DNA of 27,595 nt from DATKUA01 sp965602675 (lineage in GTDB: Bacteria > Acidobacteriota > DATKUA01), in contig CBFCZO010000036.1 in assembly GCA_965602675.1 (NCBI GenBank), positions 1-27,595 on the forward strand, in the 5' to 3' direction. How positions within the stretch are numbered: the stretch's first letter is position 1; every line of letters begins with the position of its first letter. Under the pieces are notes generated by a model, which saw only the letters and a list, made by a program, of their open reading frames with translations, was not told the DNA's origin and did not search any database. Made by a program: the position numbers and the translations under genes. This document shows positions 1 through 8,924 of the stretch, in pieces.

Positions 1-772
1 AGATCACCTCGCCGTGGACGGTGCGCTCCATGTCGGTGACTTCCTCGGGTCGCTCGTCGATCAGCAGGACGATCAGGTAGACCTCGGGGTGGTTGGAGGT
101 GATCGAGTTGGCGATTGTCTGCAGCAACATGGTTTTACCGGTGCGCGGCGGGCTGACGATGAGGCCGCGCTGGCCCTTGCCTACGGGCGTAACCAGGTCG
201 AGCACGCGCGCGCTGAGGTTTTCCTTCTTGTCGCCCTCCATGCCCAGCCGCTCCGAAGGATAGAGCGGGGTGAGATTGTCGAAGAACACGCGCTCGCGCT
301 GCAGATCGGGCGGCTCGAAGTTGATAGCTTCGACCTTGATCAGCGCGAAGTAGCGCTCCCCTTCTTTCGGAGGCCGGATTTGACCGGAAATTGTGTCGCC
401 GGTGCGCAGTTCGAATTTGCGGATCTGCGACGGGCTGACATATATGTCATCAGGTCCGGGGAGGTAGTTGTATTCCGGGGCTCGCAGGAAGCCGAACCCG
501 TCCGGCAGGCACTCCAAGACCCCCTCGCTGAAAATCCAGCCGTTCTTCTCGGTCTGCGCCTGGAGGATGCGGAATATAAGCTCCTGCTTCCTCATGCCGG
601 CGGAGCCGGGGATGTCGAGGTCCTTAGCAATGTGAGCCAGTTCCAGGATGGTCATCTCCTTCAGCTCGGAGATGTTCAGGCTCTTGGTTTCCCGACCGAC
701 TTTTTTCTCGGCCGGCTCCTTGACTTCCTTGATTTCTTCGTCGCCGATGGCGTTCTTCTTCTTTCGTGGCAT
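1..772 (-). CDS. rho: Transcription termination factor Rho, N-terminal part (cut by window edge)
   Basis: Rho is the hexameric RNA-dependent ATPase that ends transcription of untranslated RNA. About 257 codons are visible from the ATG at 772 before the window ends. The N-terminal helical domain (from about residue 30) is followed by the cold-shock-like RNA-binding domain, with the typical DGFGFLRAPEYNYLPGPDDIYVS-like segment, and then the start of the ATPase core. The P-loop reads SPPRTGKTMLLQ and is followed by LIDERPEEVTDMER, both diagnostic of Rho. The P-loop has R-T where many proteobacterial Rho proteins have K-A. A GAGGAA Shine-Dalgarno lies 6 bases before the chosen ATG. The gene is 52 bases downstream of engB and probably shares its transcript. 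The identification is secure; the catalytic C-terminal part is outside the window. Confidence 0.96.
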   Translation of the reverse strand, partial: MPRKKKNAIGDEEIKEVKEPAEKKVGRETKSLNISELKEMTILELAHIAKDLDIPGSAGMRKQELIFRILQAQTEKNGWIFSEGVLECLPDGFGFLRAPEYNYLPGPDDIYVSPSQIRKFELRTGDTISGQIRPPKEGERYFALIKVEAINFEPPDLQRERVFFDNLTPLYPSERLGMEGDKKENLSARVLDLVTPVGKGQRGLIVSPPRTGKTMLLQTIANSITSNHPEVYLIVLLIDERPEEVTDMERTVHGEVI

Positions 773-786
773 TTCTATTCCTCGTG

Positions 787-819
787 TCCGGCGGGCCTCG
801 CCTCAAGCCGCTTGCCGGA
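787..819 (-). promoter_or_regulatory. Hairpin in the engB-rho gap
   Basis: TCCGGC and GCCGGA form a 6-bp stem around a 21-base loop just upstream of the rho Shine-Dalgarno. There is no T-run, so it does not look like a simple terminator. Rho synthesis is autoregulated in several bacteria, so a leader structure here is plausible, but a role is inference only. Confidence 0.3.
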
Positions 820-824
820 TGTAT

Positions 825-1427
825 TTAGCTTCGTCCGACCGGTTCCCGATGTTCTAGCGAACCGTCAATTGCTCTCCAAATTTCCTTCGCGCCGAATCCC
901 TTCTGAGCGCTGCAAAAAATAGCTCCGTGAAGCTCATGGCTGGGATCGGATACTGCGCGCCTCTCCACCGCCAGGCGGTTGCCGCCGAGCTTGTCTGCCT
1001 TGGTAAGAACAACCTGGTGCGGTAAGCCGTTACTCCGCAACCAGCCTATCATTTGCCGATCGTTCGCCAGGGCGCCGTGACGGGCATCGATCAACAGAAT
1101 CAGCAACCGCAAGCACTGGCGGTCGAGCAGGTACCCCTCAATCAGCCGCCGCCAACCTGCCTGCTCCCGCTTGGAGACCTTTGAAAACCCGTAACCGGGC
1201 AGGTCGACGAAATGGCAGTCGTCATTAACGCGGAAGAAGTTAATTGTCCGCGTTTTGCCCGGCTTGGAACTCGTCAACGCCAAGCGCCTTACACCAAGCA
1301 GCTTGTTTATCAGGCTCGACTTCCCAACGTTCGATCTGCCGACAAATCCTATTTCCGGCAAGTCTCCACGGGGTAGTTGACTCAAAGCCCCAAAGCTACC
1401 GACGAATACGGTGTCTTTGACAATCAT
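825..1427 (-). CDS. engB: Ribosome biogenesis GTP-binding protein EngB/YsxC/YihA
   Basis: A TRAFAC-class GTPase that assists assembly of the large ribosomal subunit. Its 200 residues match the usual family length. All G motifs are visible: G1 GRSNVGKSS at residues 30-38, a switch region SSKPGKTRTINFF at about 53-65, G3 DLPGYG at 75-80, G4 TKAD at 142-145 and a G5-like SAQKG near 173. The N-terminus (FVGSF...QLP..DLPEIGFVG) is colinear with the family, which supports the ATG at 1427 even though no strong Shine-Dalgarno precedes it. The gene has its own sigma-70 promoter in the 199-base gap after lon, with a leader of about 115 bases, and is followed by rho. This lon-engB neighbourhood is common in bacteria. 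Confidence 0.95.
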   Translation of the reverse strand: MIVKDTVFVGSFGALSQLPRGDLPEIGFVGRSNVGKSSLINKLLGVRRLALTSSKPGKTRTINFFRVNDDCHFVDLPGYGFSKVSKREQAGWRRLIEGYLLDRQCLRLLILLIDARHGALANDRQMIGWLRSNGLPHQVVLTKADKLGGNRLAVERRAVSDPSHELHGAIFCSAQKGFGAKEIWRAIDGSLEHREPVGRS

Positions 1428-1548
1428 CGGCTGTGCTATATCGTTGCTGGATCAGAGAACTCTATTAAATGTTGCGTCGTACTCTCTGAGGTTGACGGCT
1501 GGGTATCGGGGCTTCGCTTCCGGGCTTCCCAGAATCGGGAGCGCGCAA

Positions 1549-1577
1549 ATTGTAGCAAAGGTTAAAACCCTCTGCAA
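1549..1577 (-). promoter_or_regulatory. Sigma-70 promoter for engB-rho
   Basis: On the minus strand TTGCAG (1577-1572), a 17-base spacer and TACAAT (1554-1549) form a near-consensus promoter. The predicted start near 1542 leaves a leader of about 115 bases before engB. It lets engB and rho be expressed independently of the upstream protease genes. Confidence 0.7.
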
Positions 1578-1593
1578 GTAAAAACACAATCGC

Positions 1594-1615
1594 ATTAAAA
1601 CCGGTAGCAGCCGGC
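1594..1615 (-). terminator. Weak terminator-like hairpin after lon
   Basis: On the minus strand a short CCGG/CCGG stem, extended by a G-T pair, with loop CTGCTA is followed directly by TTTTAAT. It lies 12 bases after the lon stop and before the engB promoter, the right place for a partial terminator. The stem is only 4-5 bp, so it is likely leaky. Confidence 0.35.
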
Positions 1616-1626
1616 CTCCTCGGCAA

Positions 1627-4062
1627 TCAATGAGCCAGGCCGTTGCCGGCGATGCGCTCTTCGCCATCCTCCTTGGCTAACTCGTCAAGCAGCTCTTCGA
1701 TATCCGGCAAGGGAACCAGGCGCTCGACGAGAGCGTACTCCAGCACCTGGTCCATCGTGTCGACATAAACAAACTGAATGTCATCACGGACCTCTTCAGG
1801 CACATCCCGAAGATCCTTCTCGTTCTCCTGGGGAAGGATCACGGTGCTGATCTCGGCGCGGTGGGCAGCAAGCACCTTCTCTTTCAAGCCGCCAACGGGC
1901 AGCACCTTGCCGCGCAGCGTCACTTCTCCGGTGAGGGCTACGTCGTTGCGCACCGGCACGCGCGTGAGCGCGCTCACCAGCGCAGAGGCGATAGTGATGC
2001 CCGCGCTCGGGCCGTCCTTCGGAATCGCCCCTTCGGGCACGTGGACATGGCAGTCGATGCGCGAGAACACCTTGCGCTCGATGCCGAGGCTGGCGCCGCG
2101 GCTGCGGATGTAGCTCATCGCCGCCTGGGCGCTCTCTTGCATCACCTCTCCGAGCTTGCCGGTGAGCGAGAGGCGTCCTTTGCCTCTCATCAGGGTCGCC
2201 TCCACGTTTAGAATGTCGCCCCCGTGCTCGGTCCAGGCCAGACCACGCGCCAGGCCCACTTCATTGGTCTTCTCAAGTTGCGGCTTGCGGAACTTCGGTA
2301 TGCCCAGCAGCTCCTCGGCCACTGCCAGGTCCGTGACTTTCAGCGCTTCCGCCCTCCCCTCGAGACACGCCCGCGCGAGCTTGCGGTAGATCCTGGCTAT
2401 CTGGCGTTCGAGGTTACGCAAACCGGCTTCCCACGTGTATTTCTCGATGATGAAATGGATGACCTCATCCGAGAATTCAACTCCCCTCTTCTCGAGACCG
2501 TGAGCCTTGAGTTGCCGGGGGATAAGATGCCGGTTGGCGATCTCCAACTTTTCGTTAACGGTATAGCCGGGGATACGGATGATCTCCATGCGGTCCTGCA
2601 GCGGCCTCGGGATGGTGTGAATCACGTTTGCCGTTGTAATAAACATCACTTGGCTCAGGTCGAACGGCACGTCAATGTAGTGGTCCATGAACTCGAAGTT
2701 GAGCTCGGGATCAAGCACCTCCATCAGTGCACTGGAGGGGTCCCCGCGGAAATCGGAGCTCATCTTGTCGACCTCATCGAGCAAAACCACGGGATTGACC
2801 GTGCCCGCCTTCTTCATCATCTGGATTATCTGGCCGGGCAGCGCGCCGATGTACGTGCGACGGTGGCCGCGGATTTCCGCCTCATCGCGCACGCCGCCGA
2901 GGCTGAAATGCACGAATTTGCGGTTGACCGCGCGTGCGATGGAGCGTGCCAGCGTGCTCTTACCGACTCCCGGTGGGCCCAGGAAGCAGAGGATTGTGCC
3001 CTCCATCTTCTTCACAAGCTGGCGAACCGCCAGGTATTCGAGGATCCTCTCCTTGACTTCTTCCAAACCGTAGTGGTCCTCGTTGAGAACCTTCTCAGCG
3101 CGCTTGATGTCGCGGTTCTCGCGGGATTTTTTAGACCAGGGTATGGAGATCAGCCAGTCGACGTAGTTACGGCTGACAGTCGCCTCAGCGCTCATTGGGG
3201 GCATGGCTTCCAGCCGGCGCAACTCGTGCTCGGCCTTCTCCTGCGCCTCCTTGCTCATCTTCGCCGCTGCGATCTTCTCGTGAAGTTCCTGGAATTCCTC
3301 AGCGCCCTTCTCGCCGCGGCCGAGCTCCTTCTGGATCGCCTTGATCTTCTCGTTGAGGTAATACTCTTTCTGGGCGCGCTCGATCTGCTTGCGGACGCGG
3401 TTGTTGACCCGCTTGTCCACGCGTACCTTGTCCATCTCCGAATCTAGGATGGCTATTATCGCCTCGACGCGGTCCATCGGATCGAACGTTTCCAGGAGAC
3501 CCTGCTTCTGTTCGGTCGGGATGTTGAGATGGGCGGCGATCGTGTCGGTCAGCTTGGCGGGATTGTCCGTCTTGATCGCTGCCAGCATCGCGTCGAGGCT
3601 CAGGGTCTGGCTGATCTTGATGTACTTCTCGAACTTCTCTGTCAGCTCCCGAAGCTGCTCCTGGACTTCGTCGGTAATGTCCACGTGCTCCGTCACACCC
3701 TGCACTTCGACCTCGAAGAAACCCTCCGGATGCTTGATGTTGTCGCCCAGCTCGGCGCGATAGAGACCCTCCACCAGCACCTTGTAGTTGCCGTTGCTCT
3801 GCTTGACCGTCTGAATGATCGAGGCGACCGTGCCGATCTGGTAGACATTCTCGATCTGCGGGTCCTCGATGGAAGGATCCTGCTGAGCCGTGAGGAATAT
3901 CTTGTTGCCGAGCCGGGTGGCCCGCTCGAGACCTCTGATCGACGTCTGCCGGCCCACGACGAAAGGTATCATCATGTGGGGGAAGACCACGACATCGCGC
4001 AGCGGCAGCAGCGGGACGGCCTGGCTCTTATCTTTTCTGTCAGGCTTGTCGCCTAGTAGCAT
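1627..4062 (-). CDS. lon: ATP-dependent protease La (Lon)
   Basis: A cytoplasmic AAA+ serine protease that removes misfolded and regulatory proteins. Its 811 residues are typical of LonA. The LAN substrate-recognition domain opens with PLLPLRDVVVFPHM, followed by a coiled-coil region with KEYYLNEKIKAIQKELG. The AAA+ module has Walker A GPPGVGKS and Walker B VVLLDEVDK. The protease domain carries the Ser-Lys dyad: S686 in PKDGPSAGIT and K729 in PVGGLKEKV. The ATG at 4062 is preceded by an AAGAGG Shine-Dalgarno about 10 bases upstream. A perfect TATAAT lies in the 76-base gap after clpX, so lon may also be transcribed separately from tig-clpPX. No defect is visible. Confidence 0.98.
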   Translation of the reverse strand: MLLGDKPDRKDKSQAVPLLPLRDVVVFPHMMIPFVVGRQTSIRGLERATRLGNKIFLTAQQDPSIEDPQIENVYQIGTVASIIQTVKQSNGNYKVLVEGLYRAELGDNIKHPEGFFEVEVQGVTEHVDITDEVQEQLRELTEKFEKYIKISQTLSLDAMLAAIKTDNPAKLTDTIAAHLNIPTEQKQGLLETFDPMDRVEAIIAILDSEMDKVRVDKRVNNRVRKQIERAQKEYYLNEKIKAIQKELGRGEKGAEEFQELHEKIAAAKMSKEAQEKAEHELRRLEAMPPMSAEATVSRNYVDWLISIPWSKKSRENRDIKRAEKVLNEDHYGLEEVKERILEYLAVRQLVKKMEGTILCFLGPPGVGKSTLARSIARAVNRKFVHFSLGGVRDEAEIRGHRRTYIGALPGQIIQMMKKAGTVNPVVLLDEVDKMSSDFRGDPSSALMEVLDPELNFEFMDHYIDVPFDLSQVMFITTANVIHTIPRPLQDRMEIIRIPGYTVNEKLEIANRHLIPRQLKAHGLEKRGVEFSDEVIHFIIEKYTWEAGLRNLERQIARIYRKLARACLEGRAEALKVTDLAVAEELLGIPKFRKPQLEKTNEVGLARGLAWTEHGGDILNVEATLMRGKGRLSLTGKLGEVMQESAQAAMSYIRSRGASLGIERKVFSRIDCHVHVPEGAIPKDGPSAGITIASALVSALTRVPVRNDVALTGEVTLRGKVLPVGGLKEKVLAAHRAEISTVILPQENEKDLRDVPEEVRDDIQFVYVDTMDQVLEYALVERLVPLPDIEELLDELAKEDGEERIAGNGLAH

Positions 4063-4084
4063 GCTTTGTTTACCTCTTATTCAT

Positions 4085-4090
4085 ATTATA
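4085..4090 (-). promoter_or_regulatory. Possible -10 element of a lon promoter
   Basis: A perfect TATAAT on the minus strand lies 23 bases upstream of the lon ATG in the clpX-lon gap. No good TTGACA-like box is found at 16-18 bases, so a dedicated promoter is possible but unproven. Confidence 0.4.
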
Positions 4091-4138
4091 GCTTGATTGC
4101 GGTACCACAATGATAACCGAGACAACCGGGCAGTAATG

Positions 4139-5386
4139 TCAGCTTGCTGACTTCTTCTCATCTACAATCGAGAGTGGATCAGTGGCTCTTTCGACAACAT
4201 CTCGCGTGATGACGACTTCTTTGACGTCACCCCGTGTCGGCAGGTCGAACATGATGTCGAGCATGAACTCCTCGACTATCGCCCGCAATCCGCGCGCTCC
4301 GATTTTACGATCTATCGCCTTCTCGGCAATCGCGGCCAGCGCGTCATCTGTAAAACGTAATTCCACGTTTTCAAGTTCGAATAGCTTGGAGTACTGACGC
4401 ACCAGGGCGTCCTTCGGCTCCCTCAGCACGCGCACCAGGGTCTCCCTGTCGAGCTCGTGCAGCGCGGCGGAGACCGGCAGCCGGCCGACAAACTCCGGTA
4501 TCAGACCGTATTTGATCAGATCCTGCGGCAGAGCCTGCTCCAACAGGTTGTGCTCCTCTGAGGTCGTGCTCTGCTTGGGTTTCCCCATGAAACCGATGCT
4601 GCCTTCCCCGATGCGGTTGGCGATCATCTCGGTGAGGCCCACGAAGGCCCCCCCCGCAATGAACAGTATATTGGTGGTATCGATCTGGTAGAACTCCTGG
4701 TGCGGATGCTTGCGGCCGCCCTGGGGTGGAACGTTGGAGATGGTGCCCTCGAGAATTTTAAGCAACGCCTGCTGCACGCCCTCGCCGCTGACATCGCGGG
4801 TGATCGAGGGGTTCTCGCTCTTCTTGCTGATCTTGTCGACTTCGTCGATGTAGATGATGCCGCGCTGCGTGGCCTCGATGTCGCCTTTGGCATTCTGGAA
4901 GAGCTTGAGCAGGATGTTCTCAACATCCTCACCCACGTAGCCCGCCTCGGTAAGTGTGGTGGCATCGACGATCGCGAACGGAACGTCGAGGGACTTCGCG
5001 AGCGAGCGGGCCAGCAGGGTCTTGCCGGTCCCCGTCGGGCCGATAAGCAGGATATTGCTCTTGGTTAGCTCGACATCGTCGGTGTTGCCTACGGAATACT
5101 GAATGCGCTTGTAGTGGTTGTAAACGGCCACCGAGATTTTACGCTTGGCACTCTCCTGCCCGATCACGTACTCGTCGAGGAAGGCCTTGATCTCGAAGGG
5201 CTTGGAGAGGCTTTCCCGGATGCGGCCCATCTCGAGGACTTTTTCCTCGGTAAGGATCTCGTTGCAGATCTCGACGCACTCGTTACAGATGTATACGCCG
5301 TGGCCGGCGATTAGCTTCCTTACCTCGCCCTGGCTCTTGTTGCAGAACGAGCAGCGCAGGCCACCGGTCGTCTGATCGCTTTGCAT
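4139..5386 (-). CDS. clpX: ATP-dependent Clp protease ATP-binding subunit ClpX
   Basis: ClpX is the AAA+ unfoldase that feeds tagged substrates to ClpP. The protein has 415 residues. The N-terminal C4 zinc-binding domain is complete: CSFC at residues 12-15 and CNEC about 20 residues later. Walker A GPTGTGKT, the GYVGED pore-loop segment, Walker B IIYIDEVDK, and the sensor-2 GARGLRAI motif are all present. An IGF-type loop for docking to ClpP is visible as GSIGFMG near the middle of the protein. A GGGAGGA Shine-Dalgarno sits 5 bases before the ATG. It starts 21 bases after clpP, indicating a clpP-clpX operon. Confidence 0.98.
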   Translation of the reverse strand: MQSDQTTGGLRCSFCNKSQGEVRKLIAGHGVYICNECVEICNEILTEEKVLEMGRIRESLSKPFEIKAFLDEYVIGQESAKRKISVAVYNHYKRIQYSVGNTDDVELTKSNILLIGPTGTGKTLLARSLAKSLDVPFAIVDATTLTEAGYVGEDVENILLKLFQNAKGDIEATQRGIIYIDEVDKISKKSENPSITRDVSGEGVQQALLKILEGTISNVPPQGGRKHPHQEFYQIDTTNILFIAGGAFVGLTEMIANRIGEGSIGFMGKPKQSTTSEEHNLLEQALPQDLIKYGLIPEFVGRLPVSAALHELDRETLVRVLREPKDALVRQYSKLFELENVELRFTDDALAAIAEKAIDRKIGARGLRAIVEEFMLDIMFDLPTRGDVKEVVITRDVVERATDPLSIVDEKKSAS

Positions 5387-5407
5387 GAGAATCCTCCCGG
5401 GCGGAGG

Positions 5408-6007
5408 CTAATCCTCAGCCTCACCCTCCCTATAGGTAATTACGCGATCCACGATCCCGTATTTCACCGACTCGTCAGGAGTCATGATGAAATCGCGGTC
5501 CGTATCCCGCTCAATAACCGAGAGCTCCTGGCCGGTGCATTCCGAGAAAATCTTGTTTATGGTTCCGCGCGCCCTGAGAATCTCCTTGGCCTGGATGTCG
5601 ATGTCGGACGCCTGGCCGGAGACACCGCCGAATGGCTGGTGGATCACCACCCGGCTGTGCGGCAACGCGAAGCGCTTTCCCTTGGCGCCGGCTGCCAACA
5701 GTAACGCGGCCATGCTGGCGGCCTGTCCGATGCCGATCGTCGAGACGTCGGGCCCGATGAACCGCATCGTGTCGTAGATCGCCAGGCCGGCCGTGATCGT
5801 GCCGCCGGGGCTGTTTATATAGAGGCTGACATCGCGCTCGGGATTCTCTGCCGCCAGGAAAAGTAGCTGTGCGATCACCAGATTGGCGACATTGTCGTCG
5901 ATCGGGGAGCCGATGAAAATGATATTGTCCTTCAGCAGGCGCGAATAGATATCGTAGGCCCGCTCCCCTCGAGCAGTCTGTTCAACCACCATCGGAATCA
6001 GGGCCAT
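5408..6007 (-). CDS. clpP: ATP-dependent Clp protease proteolytic subunit ClpP
   Basis: The barrel-forming serine peptidase partner of ClpX. It is 199 residues long, the standard size. The catalytic triad is intact: S98 in GQAASMAA, H123 in SRVVIHQP and D172 in ERDTDRDFIM. The oxyanion-hole segment SPGGTITAGLAIYDTM is also present. The start ATG at 6007 follows a GGGAG Shine-Dalgarno inside the end of tig, and only 4 bases separate the two genes, so translation is probably coupled. Confidence 0.98.
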   Translation of the reverse strand: MALIPMVVEQTARGERAYDIYSRLLKDNIIFIGSPIDDNVANLVIAQLLFLAAENPERDVSLYINSPGGTITAGLAIYDTMRFIGPDVSTIGIGQAASMAALLLAAGAKGKRFALPHSRVVIHQPFGGVSGQASDIDIQAKEILRARGTINKIFSECTGQELSVIERDTDRDFIMTPDESVKYGIVDRVITYREGEAED

Positions 6008-6011
6008 CTCA

Positions 6012-7292
6012 TCAACTCCCTTTTACCTCGTTCTTGGCCAACAGCCATTCCTCGACAGCCCTATCGAGCATGTGGCTCTGCAGCATCTCGTAGCGGCCGT
6101 CAGAGAGCATCGCCTGGCGCAGTTCCTTCGGATTCTCCTTGCGAGCGGCGGCTATGGCGGCGATCTCGGCCCGCACGCCCTTCGCCTTGACCATGATCCC
6201 CTCGCGCTCGGCAAGTGTGTCGATCAGCAGCCTGCGGCGAACGGCACGCTCGGCGGCCGGACGCTCGGCTTCGCGAAACGCCTTCCAGTCGTAGCCTATA
6301 TGGTCGGGGTTGAAGCCGTTGCCCGCGATCCTGCGGCGCATCTCGTTCTCGACCACGCTCATCTGCTGCTGGAGCATCACCGAGGGCAGCTCGAACGTTT
6401 CGTTTTCCTCCAGAATCAGATCGATCAGCTTCTCCATGCTGTCCGAGCGGCCGCGACGCTCCGAGTCGTCCTCGAGCTGCTTGCGAATCTCGGCGCGCAA
6501 CTCGTCGAGGCTGCCGAACTGGCCGATGTCTTTGGCGAACTCATCGTCGAGCTCCGGCAGGATGCGCTCCTTTAGCTCATGGACGTCCACGCTGTAGTTG
6601 ACGGTCTTTCCAGCAAGCGCAGGATCGTCGTAGTTTTCGGGATGGCTGATCGAAAACTCGAGCTTCTCCCCGGGTTCAGCCCGCTCCAACCGCGACGAGA
6701 AACCCTCGGCCGCTCCGACCTCGACCAACACGTTGTCGCGCCGGAAGGGGGCGGAACCCTCGGCCTGAGGTTCGCCGCGGAGGCTTATGTGAGCGAAATC
6801 GCCCTTCACCGCCCGCCGACTCTCGATGGTGTGGTAGTTGGCGCTGCGCCGTCGCAGGTGCTCAAGCTGCTCCTCCACCTGGTTATCCTTGACTTCGTAA
6901 TCAGAACCCTCGAAATCTACCGAGAGATCGGTGTATTCCTTCAGCTGAATATCGGGCTGCACTTCGAAGTTCGCCGTGATACGTAACGGCTTGCCTTCGG
7001 ACCAGTCAACCTCGTCGAGCGTTGGGCGCTCGACCGGACGCAATTCTTCCTGCTTGATCGCCTTATCCAGCGCCTCGGGAATAAGCTTGCTCATCACCTC
7101 CTGGCGCAGCTCGGCGGAGAAGCGTTTGCGGATAATATCGCGAGGCACCTTGCCCTTGCGGAAGCCATCAAGCCGCGCCCCGTCCTTGAACTCCTCGAGC
7201 AGTTTGTTATAGACCTCGTCCGGACGCTCGGGCGGGAGCTCGATCTCGAGCGAGACCTTGCAGCCCTCTTGACGTTTTAATTCGACTTTCAT
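6012..7292 (-). CDS. tig: Trigger factor, ribosome-associated chaperone and prolyl isomerase
   Basis: Binds at the ribosome exit tunnel and shields nascent chains. It is 426 residues long, as expected. The N-terminal ribosome-docking domain holds the signature DGFRKGKVPRDIIRKRF at about residues 40-56. An FKBP-like domain follows at about 150-240 (VKGDFAHISLRG ... GEKLEFSISHPENYDDPALAGKTV), then the long helical C-terminal domain. It is the first gene of the tig-clpP-clpX-lon block and has a promoter at 7450-7478. The Shine-Dalgarno is weak (GTTGAGAT). No other function is likely. Confidence 0.97.
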   Translation of the reverse strand: MKVELKRQEGCKVSLEIELPPERPDEVYNKLLEEFKDGARLDGFRKGKVPRDIIRKRFSAELRQEVMSKLIPEALDKAIKQEELRPVERPTLDEVDWSEGKPLRITANFEVQPDIQLKEYTDLSVDFEGSDYEVKDNQVEEQLEHLRRRSANYHTIESRRAVKGDFAHISLRGEPQAEGSAPFRRDNVLVEVGAAEGFSSRLERAEPGEKLEFSISHPENYDDPALAGKTVNYSVDVHELKERILPELDDEFAKDIGQFGSLDELRAEIRKQLEDDSERRGRSDSMEKLIDLILEENETFELPSVMLQQQMSVVENEMRRRIAGNGFNPDHIGYDWKAFREAERPAAERAVRRRLLIDTLAEREGIMVKAKGVRAEIAAIAAARKENPKELRQAMLSDGRYEMLQSHMLDRAVEEWLLAKNEVKGS

Positions 7293-7416
7293 ATCTCAAC
7301 TTCGCCCCGAAAACGGCGGCGCAGACAAAGTTCCAGTTTAGCAAAGCCGCGCAACCAGCGACCCTATTCCCTTCGCCTGGAAATGTGGGGGTAGTTCACA
7401 GCGGCACAACAACTTA

Positions 7417-7434
7417 GGAGGCTTTTAAGCCTCC
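7417..7434 (-). promoter_or_regulatory. 7-8 bp hairpin in the tig leader, or MFS terminator
   Basis: GGAGGCTT and AAGCCTCC form a near-perfect stem with a 2-4 base loop. On the minus strand it begins about 9 bases after the predicted tig transcription start and about 47 bases after the MFS stop codon. It is followed by TAAGTTGTTGT, not a clean T-run. It could end readthrough from the MFS gene or act as a 5' leader structure; the sequence does not decide. Confidence 0.5.
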
Positions 7435-7449
7435 CTCTATATCTATTAT

Positions 7450-7478
7450 ATCATACCATTACGGGCTTTATTCCGCAA
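7450..7478 (-). promoter_or_regulatory. Sigma-70 promoter for tig-clpP-clpX
   Basis: On the minus strand TTGCGG (7478-7473), a 17-base spacer and TATGAT (7455-7450) match the housekeeping promoter. It begins directly after the MFS stop codon. The leader to the tig ATG would be about 150 bases. No CIRCE element or heat-shock sigma motif was seen. Confidence 0.65.
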
Positions 7479-7480
7479 CC

Positions 7481-8773
7481 TCAGGCGCCTTGCACATCCC
7501 CCTCCGCCGCGGCATGAAGAGCCTCGGTGACCGGCGGCTGCTCCTCGAGCCGCAGCAGGACGAATACGAGGCAGACGAGTGCCAGCAGCGCGACGGCGAT
7601 GAACGGCATCTCGTAAAAAAAGTAGCCCGCAAGAAAGCCCGACATCAGCGGTCCGAAAGCCATACCCAGGCCGAATGACATGGTCAGCACGCTCATCTGC
7701 TTCGCCTCAGCACCCGGGGGGGCAATGTCGGCGGCGAGCGCGAAGCTGGGAGACGACATCAACGCCCTGGCGAAGCCCTGGAAACCCATGGTAACGATCA
7801 GCACCAAAGTCGAGCCGGCGAATCCGGTAAGCAGTACTGCTGGGACGAGCAATGCCAGGCCGATGATGATCAGCGGTTTGCGGCCGATGCGGTCCGACAG
7901 CTTGCCGGCTGGAATCTGAAAGATAAAGCCGGCGACGAGCGAAGCGCTCAGCGCCAGGCCGAACTCCACAGCCGTCTGCTCCAGGCGCTGGTTGGCCCAT
8001 TTCTCCAGCGGTACGAGCAGGTTGACTACGGCCCCCATCGTCAGGCTGATCAGCCCCAGCACCACCAGCCCTCTCCGTCTGAGCAGCGAAAGGAAGCTCA
8101 CCCTGGGTGGGCTGGCGGGACCGTTGTTGTTGGCCGCTACGATACGGCGCTCGTCCAGTAGAATCGCCACGAATGCCAGGCCAAGGAGGATCAGCGCCGA
8201 GGCGATGACGAAACTGATCTTCGCGCCGCCGAGCACGTAGAGTATGCCGCCCAGCGGCGGGCCGATGGTGAAGCCGAGCGAGCGGGATGTGGTGTAGAAG
8301 GCCATCGCCGTAGCGCGTCTGCGCCTGGGCGTGCTGATCGAGACCACCGCGAAGGAGGTGGGGATGGTGAGCGCGACTCCGATTCCTTGCAGCATGCGCA
8401 GGATAACCAGGTGAATGAAAAGGGTGGCGAAGCCGAAGCCGAGGGTTGACGCGGCCACCAGCGCCAGGCCGGCGAGAATCAACGGCTTGCGGTGGCCCAT
8501 TCGGTCGCTCAGCCAGCCCACCACCGGCTGCAGCGGCGCCGAAACCAAAGCGTATAGCGCGATCAGGAAGCCGACCGCCGCCTGCTCGGGCAACGCCACT
8601 CCGCTGCCGGCGAAGCGGGCGAAGTAGAGCGGCAGGACGACGAAGAGAACGCTGTTACCGAAGGCGTCGCAGAAGCGCGCGATCGAGATGCCGATCACCT
8701 CGCGCGGGACGCCCAGCAACGTGCGCGCGGCGGCAGCGGGCTCGCCGTCGATCGCCCTCGAGTCTCCGCTCAC
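7481..8773 (-). CDS. Major facilitator superfamily transporter
   Basis: An inner-membrane secondary transporter with about 12 hydrophobic segments in two halves, probably drug/proton antiporter-like; the substrate is unknown. The loop 2-3 signature appears in both halves, as GWLSDRMGHRKP and GKLSDRIGRKP. The frame stays open up to 8899, but that extension is Cys/Arg-rich, without a Shine-Dalgarno, and approaches the tRNA-Leu gene. The GTG at 8773 is preceded by GGAGGG at 8 bases spacing and gives a normal 430-residue protein starting about 20 residues before the first membrane segment. It follows the two tRNA genes on the same strand and may receive readthrough from them. Confidence 0.88.
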   Translation of the reverse strand: MSGDSRAIDGEPAAAARTLLGVPREVIGISIARFCDAFGNSVLFVVLPLYFARFAGSGVALPEQAAVGFLIALYALVSAPLQPVVGWLSDRMGHRKPLILAGLALVAASTLGFGFATLFIHLVILRMLQGIGVALTIPTSFAVVSISTPRRRRATAMAFYTTSRSLGFTIGPPLGGILYVLGGAKISFVIASALILLGLAFVAILLDERRIVAANNNGPASPPRVSFLSLLRRRGLVVLGLISLTMGAVVNLLVPLEKWANQRLEQTAVEFGLALSASLVAGFIFQIPAGKLSDRIGRKPLIIIGLALLVPAVLLTGFAGSTLVLIVTMGFQGFARALMSSPSFALAADIAPPGAEAKQMSVLTMSFGLGMAFGPLMSGFLAGYFFYEMPFIAVALLALVCLVFVLLRLEEQPPVTEALHAAAEGDVQGA

Positions 8774-8924
8774 CGTGTTTTTCCCTCCAGGATCACAGCC
8801 GCCGCCAGCGAATCTGCAACTGCTTACCCCCGGTTTCATAAGAACACAGAGGCGCCTCGGGCTGCAACCGCGTCCTACAGTATTACCGCGGAAATACAAG
8901 CGATGTTTTGCTGGTGTCGAGGGA

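Noticed and set aside
2224..3447. 407-codon open frame on plus across lon
   Set aside because: It is antisense to the intact lon gene, whose motifs are continuous. The translation is rich in L, R, A, D and H in the pattern of a reverse-strand shadow and has no domain signature.
8774..8899. N-terminal extension of the MFS frame
   Set aside because: The extension is Cys/Arg-rich and lacks a ribosome-binding site, whereas GTG at 8773 has GGAGGG at ideal spacing and starts just before the first membrane segment.
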